A DNA stretch of 40,512 nt from an uncultured Pelagibacteraceae bacterium. Lineage in GTDB: Bacteria > Pseudomonadota > Alphaproteobacteria > Pelagibacterales > Pelagibacteraceae. Positions 1 through 7,606 of the stretch are shown one piece after another. Position numbers and translations under genes: made by a program. Location of the stretch: positions 1 to 40,512 of the forward strand of contig CACDQG010000003.1 in NCBI GenBank assembly GCA_902554785.1, given 5' to 3'. Positions within the stretch are counted from its first letter, which is position 1; every line of letters starts with the position of its first letter. Under the pieces are notes generated by a model that saw nothing but the letters and a program-made list of their open reading frames with translations, was not told the origin of the DNA and did not search any database.

Positions 1-848
1 TGAGAGAAGCCTGTTTTTTTCATTATAGGAATCGTGAAAGTTCCAGTTGTTACAGTGTTTGCTATTGAAGAACCTGAAATCATACCAGTCATTCCAGATC
101 CCAAAATTGCAGCCTTAGCTGGACCTCCACGCATTTTTCCAACCATTGCAAAAGCTAAATCTAAAAAATATTTTCCTCCACCAGCAGTTTCCAGTAAAGC
201 CCCAAAGAGCACGAATAAAAATATGAAATCAACTGAAACTCCTATTGGAATTCCAAATATTGCCTCTTGATCAAACCATTGAAATCCTACTAATCTTTTT
301 ACCGAAAGTCCGCCATGGGAAATAATATCAGGGGCATATTTTCCAAAATATGAAAATAAGAGAAAACAAACTGCAATTATAACTAGAGGCAGGCCAATAG
401 CTCGTCTAGTTGCCTCTAATAAAATTAATATACCTGTGGCTCCAATAATTAGTTCCACTGGAATTTTTAAACCGAATATATCTTTTACTAAAAGTATCCC
501 ACCTCTATTTACTAGATCATCATAAAAAAAATAAATATATAAACAGCAAAATGCAGCGATTATACTTATTAGGATGTCTAAAAATGAAATTTTTTTTCCC
601 CTCACTGCAGGAAAAATTAAAAAAGCTAATGTCAAAGCGAAACCTAGATGAATAGCTCTTGCAGGTAAACCTTTAAACATTCCAAAGTTAAACCAAAAAG
701 GAAATGGGGAAGCATACCAAAGTTGAAAAAATGTCCAGAGTATTGCTATCCCAAAAACTATTTTTAAATGAACTCCAGATAAATTTCTTGTTGGAGATAT
801 ATCTTCTTGAATTTTATCTTTAATCTTATTCTGAATATTTTGATTCAT
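1..848 (-). CDS. TRAP transporter permease, 4TM/12TM fusion type (TAXI-associated), C-terminal part beyond window
   Basis: Manual reverse-strand translation from ATG at 848: MNQNIQNKIKDKIQEDISPTRNLSGVHLKIVFGIAILWTFFQLWYASPFPFWFN...GGGKYFLDLAFAMVGKMRGGPAKAAILGSGMTGMISGSSIANTVTTGTFTIPIMKK; typical DctM-like motif; adjacent to a TAXI SBP. Missing from the ORF track because it is truncated by the window edge. Confidence 0.9.
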   Translation of the reverse strand, partial: MNQNIQNKIKDKIQEDISPTRNLSGVHLKIVFGIAILWTFFQLWYASPFPFWFNFGMFKGLPARAIHLGFALTLAFLIFPAVRGKKISFLDILISIIAAFCCLYIYFFYDDLVNRGGILLVKDIFGLKIPVELIIGATGILILLEATRRAIGLPLVIIAVCFLLFSYFGKYAPDIISHGGLSVKRLVGFQWFDQEAIFGIPIGVSVDFIFLFVLFGALLETAGGGKYFLDLAFAMVGKMRGGPAKAAILGSGMTGMISGSSIANTVTTGTFTIPIMKKTGFS

Positions 849-870
849 TTTAATTAAGATACCTTATTCT

Positions 871-906
871 AAAAAAAAAGGCCCAAGAAATATTGGGCCT
901 TTTTTA
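871..906 (-). terminator. Intrinsic terminator/attenuator hairpin between TAXI SBP and permease genes
   Basis: AAAAGGCCCAA-gaaata-TTGGGCCTTTT perfect stem with an A/T run on both sides; T9 after the stem on the minus strand. Confidence 0.85.
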
Positions 907-925
907 ATAAAACTAAAAAGTTAGA

Positions 926-1930
926 TTACATTAATCCAGCTTCTTTGTAGTACTTAATTGCACCTGGATGTAATGGAGCTGATAAACCGTCAGCTATCAT
1001 ATTTTTCTTTTCCAGAGGTCCAAAAGCTGGATGTTGAGCTCTGAAATCATCAAAGTTTTCCATCACTGCTTTTGTTACTAAGTAAACAAGCTCCTCAGAA
1101 ACATCTGCGCTTGTAACAACTGTAGCTTTTACACCAAATGTTGTAGCGTCTCTTTTCTGATTAGAGTAAGTTCCTTTAGGAATAACTGCTTTTGCATAAT
1201 AGTCTGCTCCATCAATTAATCCCTGAATTGGTGCACCAGTTAAATTAATTGGGCTAGCTTTTGCTTTACAAGTAGCTGCTTGTTCCATAGCACCATTAGG
1301 AAATCCTACTGAATAACCGAATGCATCTATTTTACCATCACAAAGAGCTTTAACTTGCTCAGATGAAGTAAGTTCGGTAGTCGCCTTAAACATACTCATA
1401 TCTGCTCCCATTGCTTTCATTAATTCTTCCATAGTTCCTCTTTGACCAGAACCAGGGTTACCGATGTTTACTGTTTTTCCTTTAAGGCCTTTGAAATTTT
1501 TAATTCCAGATTTTTTACTAGCCCAAATTTGGAAAGGTTCATTGTGAACGGAGAATACAGCTCTTAAATTGCTAAACTGTTTTCCCTCCCATTTGCTTGA
1601 ACCATTGTAAGCATGATACTGCCAGTCTGACTGGGCAACACCAAATTGAAACTCACCATCTTTGATTTGTCCAATATTGTAGTTAGAACCACCTGTTGAA
1701 GGTGCAGTACATCTATAAGCTTTAGCTGTACCTTTTTTTCTACCGTGATCAGCACTAATTGCTGACTTATGTAACATTTTGCAGATAGCGTTACCTGTTT
1801 GGAAATATACTCCAGTAGGTCCACCTGTTCCAATTGTGAAGAACTCTGCTGATTTTGCGATTGAAGTAATAGGGCTTGAAAAAGCAAACATTACTAGTAC
1901 CGCTGAAATCAATGACATCATTTTTTTCAT
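926..1930 (-). CDS. TAXI family TRAP transporter solute-binding protein
   Basis: 334 aa; signal peptide then FFTIGTGGPTGVYFQTGNAICKML; AGGAG Shine-Dalgarno upstream. Confidence 0.93.
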   Translation of the reverse strand: MKKMMSLISAVLVMFAFSSPITSIAKSAEFFTIGTGGPTGVYFQTGNAICKMLHKSAISADHGRKKGTAKAYRCTAPSTGGSNYNIGQIKDGEFQFGVAQSDWQYHAYNGSSKWEGKQFSNLRAVFSVHNEPFQIWASKKSGIKNFKGLKGKTVNIGNPGSGQRGTMEELMKAMGADMSMFKATTELTSSEQVKALCDGKIDAFGYSVGFPNGAMEQAATCKAKASPINLTGAPIQGLIDGADYYAKAVIPKGTYSNQKRDATTFGVKATVVTSADVSEELVYLVTKAVMENFDDFRAQHPAFGPLEKKNMIADGLSAPLHPGAIKYYKEAGLM

Positions 1931-1993
1931 GTGTACTCCTATTGTTATAATGATTAATTTAACTACGTTATTGAACCGAGGTCAAAGAGATTC

Positions 1994-3232
1994 TTATAAA
2001 TTTTTGGCCCAATTTGATAATCTAAAAACCCCTTCTACTACATTTGGAGCAAATTTTTTTATCATATCATCATCTATCAAGCCACAATTAGTAATATTTT
2101 TGTAAAATGCGTTTCCATCGAAATCAGTGTAACTAAGTCTAGTTATCATTTTTTTTGGCTTAAAACCAAAATCTGATCCGGGTAATAAAGCTACTCCAGT
2201 TTCATTCAAAATTGCCTCACACAATTTTGATGAACTGTTGTATTTTCTATTTTTGAATTCTGGCATTAGGTAAAATGCTCCTTGAGGAGGTGCTATCAAA
2301 ACCTTATTAGATTTTAAGTTGTTGTAAACAAAATTTCCAACTGCTTTCAAAATAGCTTTTACCTTAAATTTGTATTGTTCATGATCATTTGCGTAAGCTT
2401 CTACAGAAGCAAATTGTGTTGGAGTATTAACTGTTGAGTAAGACTCACTCGCAAGAGATTTTAAGCTTTTTAAAAATTCTTTCAATTTTTTTGGTACTGC
2501 AAGAAAACCTAATCTCCATCCACCTGCACCACACCATTTACTTAACCCGCCGGTAATAAAAGTAAGTTCTGGATAATACTTTGATATTGATTCATATTCA
2601 TTTGAAAATGTTAGATCTGTGTAGATTTCATCTGATAAAACTAAAATCTTAAATTTTTTTGCTATTTTAGCTAGCTCCTCCAAGTTATTGCATACTGTTC
2701 CCGAAGGATTATTGGGAGAATTTAAAATTAAAATTATATTTTTGTTTTTTCCTATACTTTTAATTTTCTTTTCTAATGCTTTTCCAGTTGGAAACCAATT
2801 GTTTAATCTGTTAGTTTCAAGCCAGTGGACTTTGTTTGTTCCTATTTCTGCCTGTGGTTCATAAGATACCCATCCAGGTGCTGGAATTATTATTTCTCCA
2901 TTAAATGCAATATGTATAAGTAACATTGCTTCTTTAGAACCAGGTGTGATTAAAATATTTTCTTTTGGGTAATCATTTCCGGTCCTTTTGAATAAGTATT
3001 TTGAAATTTTTTCTCTTAATTCAGGTAGGCCTTGAATAGGCAAATACTCTTTTCTATAGGCATTTTTTTTTAAAGTATCTACAATTTTTTCTGGAACCGG
3101 AAATGGAGATTGACCAAAACCAAATTGAAATACCTTCTTTCCTTTTGAGATAAGTTCTTTAGATTTTTCATTAATTACAAGAGTGGAAGATTCTTTGAGT
3201 TTTAAAATTTTTTTTTTAACCTTCGAAGACAT
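1994..3232 (-). CDS. Pyridoxal-phosphate-dependent class I/II aminotransferase
   Basis: 412 aa; ILNSPNNPSGTV, LSDEIYTDL, TGGLSKWCGAGGWRLGF (PLP lysine region). Confidence 0.9.
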   Translation of the reverse strand: MSSKVKKKILKLKESSTLVINEKSKELISKGKKVFQFGFGQSPFPVPEKIVDTLKKNAYRKEYLPIQGLPELREKISKYLFKRTGNDYPKENILITPGSKEAMLLIHIAFNGEIIIPAPGWVSYEPQAEIGTNKVHWLETNRLNNWFPTGKALEKKIKSIGKNKNIILILNSPNNPSGTVCNNLEELAKIAKKFKILVLSDEIYTDLTFSNEYESISKYYPELTFITGGLSKWCGAGGWRLGFLAVPKKLKEFLKSLKSLASESYSTVNTPTQFASVEAYANDHEQYKFKVKAILKAVGNFVYNNLKSNKVLIAPPQGAFYLMPEFKNRKYNSSSKLCEAILNETGVALLPGSDFGFKPKKMITRLSYTDFDGNAFYKNITNCGLIDDDMIKKFAPNVVEGVFRLSNWAKNL

Positions 3233-3278
3233 TGTAACTGAATATTACCTATACGGGGAGTACCTCATAAAAGTCAAA

Positions 3279-3305
3279 TCAAATGTTACAAATAGGAACA
3301 TTTGA
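3279..3305. promoter_or_regulatory. Candidate operator: 9-bp perfect inverted repeat TCAAATGTT-N9-AACATTTGA
   Basis: Read directly; lies between divergent genes and overlaps a consensus -35. Confidence 0.5.
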
Positions 3306-3330
3306 CAAATTGATTCGGTCATGTTTTAAT
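3302..3330 (+). promoter_or_regulatory. Sigma70-type promoter for the helicase gene
   Basis: TTGACA (3302-3307), 17-nt spacer, TTTAAT (3325-3330), upstream of ATG 3390. Confidence 0.6.
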
Positions 3331-3389
3331 CTTATTTTGTTCTCAAGATAGATCTACATATAGTGTAAAAAAAAATAATTAACACAAAA

Positions 3390-5855
3390 ATGAAAAATCA
3401 ACACCAAAGAATAATTGCGTTACTTGGACCAACTAATACCGGAAAAACGTTCGTGGCAATTCAAAAAATGTTGGAGTACGAAACTGGGATTTTTGGCTTA
3501 CCTCTTAGACTACTAGCTCGTGAAGTTTATGATAAATGTATTAAACAAGTTGGTGCTGAAAAAGTAGCATTAATAACAGGTGAAGAAAAAATAATACCTA
3601 GCACTGCAAAATATTTTGTTTGTACGGTAGAATCTATGCCAAAAAATAAAGAAGTTGACTTTGTAGCAGTCGATGAAATTCAAATGTGTGCCGATAGAGA
3701 AAGAGGCCATATATTTACTGAGAGATTGTTAAATTCACGTGGAAAAAAATTAACAATGTTTTTAGGCTCTCAAGTTATGCAAAATATTATCAAAGATTTA
3801 GTCGATGAGGTAGAATTTGAAAAAAAGGAGCGATATTCTAAACTTAGCTATTCTGGTATAAAAAAAATTTCAAGACTTGAGAGAAAAGTAGCTATCATAG
3901 CTTTTTCGATAGAAGAAGTTTATGCTATAGCTGAACTAGTTAGAAGACAAAAAGGTGGTGCTGCTGTAATTATGGGTTCTCTAAGTCCTAAAACAAGGAA
4001 CTCTCAAGTAGGCTTATATCAATCAGGAGACGTTGATTATTTAATAGCAACTGATGCAATTGGAATGGGCTTAAACATGGATATTAATGAAATATTTTTT
4101 TCAAATTTGAAAAAATTTGATGGAAAAAAAACAAGACGATTAAATCTTATTGAGATGTCTCAAATTGCGGGTCGTGCAGGTAGATACAAAAATGATGGAG
4201 GATTCGGTACAACAGGAGATTGTGAAACACTTAATTCAGATGAGATCGAAAAAATAGAAAAACATCAATTGCCTGATACGAAAATGATATTCTGGAGAAA
4301 CTCAAATTTAAATTTTGAAAACCCCGAGAAATTAATTTTGTCTCTTGAACAAAAACCAAATAAAAAAAATCTCATAAGAACAAATGACTCGCTTGACGAG
4401 AGTGTTTTAAGATTTTTTTTAAAAAAGGGAACTAATAATATTATTTACCATAAAAATTTGGAATTACTCTGGGAATGTTGTCAGATACCAGATTTTGAAA
4501 AGAAAGCTTATGGTCAACACATAAATGTAATAGATAAAGTATTTCAGTTTTTATCAACTAGGAAAAAAACAATTCCAAGCACATTTATGAAAGAGCAATT
4601 GAAAGGATTAGAAAAAGACCATGGGAATGTAGACCTATTATCACATAGGTTGTCTAATGTTAGAACCTGGTCGTACGTTGCGAACAAAAAAAACTGGGTA
4701 GAAAACTCAGATTATTGGGTTCAGTTAACAAAAAATATAGAGGATAAATTATCGGATAAATTACATGATGAATTAACAAAAAGTTTTATTGATAAAAAAA
4801 TTAGCATTCTCTCTAGAAGTTTAAAACAAGATTTAGTTCTGAATACTGAAATAGATCATGATAATAAAATTCATATTGATAGACAATTAGTTGGTGAATT
4901 AAAAGGGCTTAAATTTTTAATAGAAGTTACCTCTAAAACCTTAGACACAGATATAAAATCAATTAAAAAAGCTGCTAGAAAAGGAGTAGAAAAAGAATTG
5001 ATAAGTAGAGTTGAGGAGATTTTAAGCAAAAAAGAAATAAGTATAAACAATGAAAACAAAATTATTTGGAAAAAAAATGCAATAGCAAGACTTAAAAAAG
5101 GAAATGACTATTTAAATCCTGAACTAGATATTATTGCTGATGAGTCTATAAGTGAAATCTCTAAAAATAAGCTCATAGTATTTCTTAACAAATGGGTATC
5201 TGAATATATTAACGAAGTTCTTGGCGATTTAATTAATCTCAAAAAACATAAAATTGATAATCAATATTTGAGAGGTTTAGTATTTCAGCTATATGAAAAC
5301 AATGGCGTAATTAAAAGAAACGAAGTTGAAAAGATTGTTAAATTAATTCCTGTGGAAGAAAGAAAAAGACTTTGGGGAATGGGTATTAAAATAGGAAGAT
5401 ATCATATTTATTTGCCTAAGATGCTTAAGCCAAAAGCAGTTGAATTTCGTATAAGTCTATGGAAACTTTTTCATAATCTATCTGAAAATAATCAAATTCC
5501 TAAATCAGGTCTAAATTTTTTAAATAGTAAAAAACTTGAAAAAAAATTCCTTTTATTATGCGGATTCGAAAACTTTAAGGATTTTTTTGTAAGAATTGAT
5601 ATTTTAGAGAAACTATTTCTTAAAATAATTGAAAATACCAAGGGTAAAAAATTCAAAGTAAACTCTGAAATGATGAATTTATTAGGGTGTTCTAAAGAAA
5701 ATTTTTACAAGCTAATGAGTAATATGAATTATAAAAAAGATAAAGCTTTAGATACTTACATTTTTATGGGAGAGAAGAGGAAAAAAGAGAAAATAATACA
5801 GTTTGACAAAAAAGAAAATCCATTTAATAAGCTTCTTTCTTTAAATTTAAAATAA
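3390..5855 (+). CDS. SUV3-like (mitochondrial-type) superfamily 2 RNA helicase
   Basis: 821 aa; LLGPTNTGKTFVAIQKMLEY, GLPLRLLAREVYD, VDEIQMCADRERGHIFTERLL, ATDAIGMGLNMDI, QIAGRAGRY. Confidence 0.9.
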   Translation: MKNQHQRIIALLGPTNTGKTFVAIQKMLEYETGIFGLPLRLLAREVYDKCIKQVGAEKVALITGEEKIIPSTAKYFVCTVESMPKNKEVDFVAVDEIQMCADRERGHIFTERLLNSRGKKLTMFLGSQVMQNIIKDLVDEVEFEKKERYSKLSYSGIKKISRLERKVAIIAFSIEEVYAIAELVRRQKGGAAVIMGSLSPKTRNSQVGLYQSGDVDYLIATDAIGMGLNMDINEIFFSNLKKFDGKKTRRLNLIEMSQIAGRAGRYKNDGGFGTTGDCETLNSDEIEKIEKHQLPDTKMIFWRNSNLNFENPEKLILSLEQKPNKKNLIRTNDSLDESVLRFFLKKGTNNIIYHKNLELLWECCQIPDFEKKAYGQHINVIDKVFQFLSTRKKTIPSTFMKEQLKGLEKDHGNVDLLSHRLSNVRTWSYVANKKNWVENSDYWVQLTKNIEDKLSDKLHDELTKSFIDKKISILSRSLKQDLVLNTEIDHDNKIHIDRQLVGELKGLKFLIEVTSKTLDTDIKSIKKAARKGVEKELISRVEEILSKKEISINNENKIIWKKNAIARLKKGNDYLNPELDIIADESISEISKNKLIVFLNKWVSEYINEVLGDLINLKKHKIDNQYLRGLVFQLYENNGVIKRNEVEKIVKLIPVEERKRLWGMGIKIGRYHIYLPKMLKPKAVEFRISLWKLFHNLSENNQIPKSGLNFLNSKKLEKKFLLLCGFENFKDFFVRIDILEKLFLKIIENTKGKKFKVNSEMMNLLGCSKENFYKLMSNMNYKKDKALDTYIFMGEKRKKEKIIQFDKKENPFNKLLSLNLK

Positions 5856-6245
5856 ATGAATAAATTAGATAAAGAAAGTGTAATTGGAATATCTGCCTTG
5901 CTAGTGCACGCAGCTAATATAGATGAAATGTATTCTAATAATGAAAAAAAACTAGTCAAAGATTTTATTAAATCTTATTTGAAAGATGTTGATACAGAAA
6001 TAATTTTAAAAAAAGCTGAAGAAATTGAGAGAAATTCCAATCAATTATTAAATTATACAAATATAATTAAAAAGAATTCAATTGAGATAAAAAAAGATAT
6101 TGTTGAACATCTTTGGAAAATAATTATTTCAGATAACTCTGTAGACCAATACGAAGCTAATTTAATGAGAAGAATTTGTGGTTTAATATATTTTCCAGAT
6201 AAAGAATGTGCTGAAATAAAACTAAAATTATTAAATTCAATATGA
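5856..6245 (+). CDS. TerB-like domain protein (COG4103-type)
   Basis: 129 aa acidic helical protein; ...[32 protein letters not shown] pattern of alphaproteobacterial TerB-family proteins; start abuts the helicase stop. Confidence 0.65.
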   Translation: MNKLDKESVIGISALLVHAANIDEMYSNNEKKLVKDFIKSYLKDVDTEIILKKAEEIERNSNQLLNYTNIIKKNSIEIKKDIVEHLWKIIISDNSVDQYEANLMRRICGLIYFPDKECAEIKLKLLNSI

Positions 6246-6583
6246 CCTATATAGTTAAAGATGAGTGTATTAAATGTAAATTGACTGATTGTGTAGAAGT
6301 ATGTCCAGTAGATTGTTTTTATGAAGGTGAAAACATGTTAGTAATAAATCCAGACGAATGTATAGATTGTGGAGTGTGTGAACCAGAATGCCCTCTAGAT
6401 GCAATTAAAGCCGACGTTGACGATTCTGTTGAAGATAAAGAAAAATGGTTATTGATAAATAAAAAGTTTTCTGCAATATGGCCTAATATTTCGAAAAAAA
6501 AAGAGCCTATGGAAAATCATGAGAATTATAAAGATATGAAAAATAAGTTTGAAAAACATTTTTCTGAAAAACCAGGAAAATAA
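6242..6583 (+). CDS. fdxA: 7Fe-type ferredoxin FdxA
   Basis: 113 aa; [55 protein letters not shown]. Confidence 0.95.
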   Translation: MTYIVKDECIKCKLTDCVEVCPVDCFYEGENMLVINPDECIDCGVCEPECPLDAIKADVDDSVEDKEKWLLINKKFSAIWPNISKKKEPMENHENYKDMKNKFEKHFSEKPGK

Positions 6584-6588
6584 AAAAT

Positions 6589-7275
6589 ATGCCTAAAAAA
6601 AAGAAAATTAAGAAAATTAAGAAAATTAAGAAAATTAAGAATATTAAAAATATTAAAAAATTAAAAAATAAAATCAAACCTAATTTAAAAGTAACCGAAA
6701 AAAAGGGTAGTATATCTAGCTCAGATGAAAAACCAGAAATCAAAAAAGTAAAAAAACAACCTACAGAAAAAAGAGCCTACAATTTGAAAGACTTTGTCGT
6801 TTATCCTAAACATGGGGTTGGCAAAATAACCTCAATAGAAAAAGCCAATATAGGTGAAATTGACATTCAGTTTTATAAAATTTTAGTAGAGAAAGAAAAA
6901 CTAACATTAACTGTTCCTATTAACCAACAGTCTAAGCTTAGACCAATTGCTTCTATTAACCAAATTAATAAATGTGTAGCAATTTTAAAAACAAAACCAA
7001 AAATTAAAAGGACAATGTGGAGCAGACGTGCTCAGGAATATGACCAAAAGATTAATTCTGGTAAAATCTATGAATTAGCTGAAGTAGTTAAAGATTTGAA
7101 TAAAAATACTGATATAATAGCAGATCAATCGTATTCGGAAAGGCAGCTTTTTGAAAAAGCTTATGAAAGACTTAAATCAGAATTTGAAGTTGTGCTTAAA
7201 ATAAGTCCCGAAGAAGTTCAAAAAAAAATGGATAAGGCTTTAGGTAGAACGAAAATTACCGAAGAAGCTCAATAA
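6589..7275 (+). CDS. CarD family transcriptional regulator with lysine-rich N-terminal extension
   Basis: 228 aa; KDFVVYPKHGVGKITSIEKANIGEIDIQFYKILVEKEKLTLTVPI is the CarD/CdnL RID signature. Confidence 0.9.
   Translation: MPKKKKIKKIKKIKKIKNIKNIKKLKNKIKPNLKVTEKKGSISSSDEKPEIKKVKKQPTEKRAYNLKDFVVYPKHGVGKITSIEKANIGEIDIQFYKILVEKEKLTLTVPINQQSKLRPIASINQINKCVAILKTKPKIKRTMWSRRAQEYDQKINSGKIYELAEVVKDLNKNTDIIADQSYSERQLFEKAYERLKSEFEVVLKISPEEVQKKMDKALGRTKITEEAQ
6601..6663 (+). repeat. 9-bp tandem repeat AAGAAAATT (about 7 units, last units degenerate)
   Basis: aagaaaatt aagaaaatt aagaaaatt aagaaaatt aagaatatt aaaaatatt aaaaaatta, in frame, encoding (K-K/N-I)n. Confidence 0.9.
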
Positions 7276-7312
7276 AAAAACGCCCTCTTTAATAAAATAA
7301 AAAGGGCGTTTA
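7274..7312 (-). terminator. Intrinsic terminator, best oriented for the minus strand but may serve carD too
   Basis: AAACGCCCT-N16-AGGGCGTTT; minus-strand T7 tract (plus-strand aaaaaaa 7274-7280). Confidence 0.75.
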
Positions 7313-7325
7313 GTTAAAGAGAAAA

Positions 7326-7397
7326 CTATCTTCTTCTTCTTCTCTTTTTTGCTTTCTTTTTAGTTTTCTTTTTAGCTTTCTTTCTTCTTTTAGCCAT
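7326..7397 (-). CDS. 23-aa Lys/Arg-rich micropeptide MAKRRKKAKKKTKKKAKKRRRRR
   Basis: Manual translation; upstream minus sequence AAGGGAGAAAAG-ATG gives a strong Shine-Dalgarno; terminator directly downstream. Below the ORF-track length cutoff. Confidence 0.65.
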   Translation of the reverse strand: MAKRRKKAKKKTKKKAKKRRRRR

Positions 7398-7415
7398 CTT
7401 TTCTCCCTTGTTATT

Positions 7416-7438
7416 AAACAAATCTTAATGATTCGTTT
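7416..7438 (-). other. 5'-leader hairpin upstream of the micropeptide Shine-Dalgarno
   Basis: AAACGAATC-ATTAA-GATTTGTTT, 9 bp stem with one G-U. Confidence 0.4.
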
Positions 7439-7606
7439 GTTAATTAAACATTAATTATTAAAAAATTCATGTCAAACATAAATTAATTTGTAAAATTGAT
7501 TCAAAATTTAATTTTTTTTAATTATTTTTAAATTTAATAAAAAATTAAAAAAAGTTAGTAATATCAATGTTTTTTTAAGCAAATTAAATAAGTTTTTATT
7601 TAACTT

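Noticed and set aside
34-270. 78-aa plus-strand ORF
   Set aside because: Antisense to the TRAP permease coding sequence; no family resemblance.
1564-2105. ORFs 1564-1887 (-) and 1779-2105 (+)
   Set aside because: Out-of-frame or antisense shadows of the TAXI SBP and aminotransferase genes.
6507-6743. 78-aa minus ORF with FLIFLIFLIFLIFLIF repeat
   Set aside because: Antisense translation of the 9-bp repeat in carD; hydrophobicity is an artefact of Lys/Ile codons.
7440-7606. Very AT-rich intergenic stretch as a replication origin or CRISPR-like region
   Set aside because: No spaced repeats, no recognisable DnaA-box cluster; explained by A/T bias and promoter of the micropeptide.
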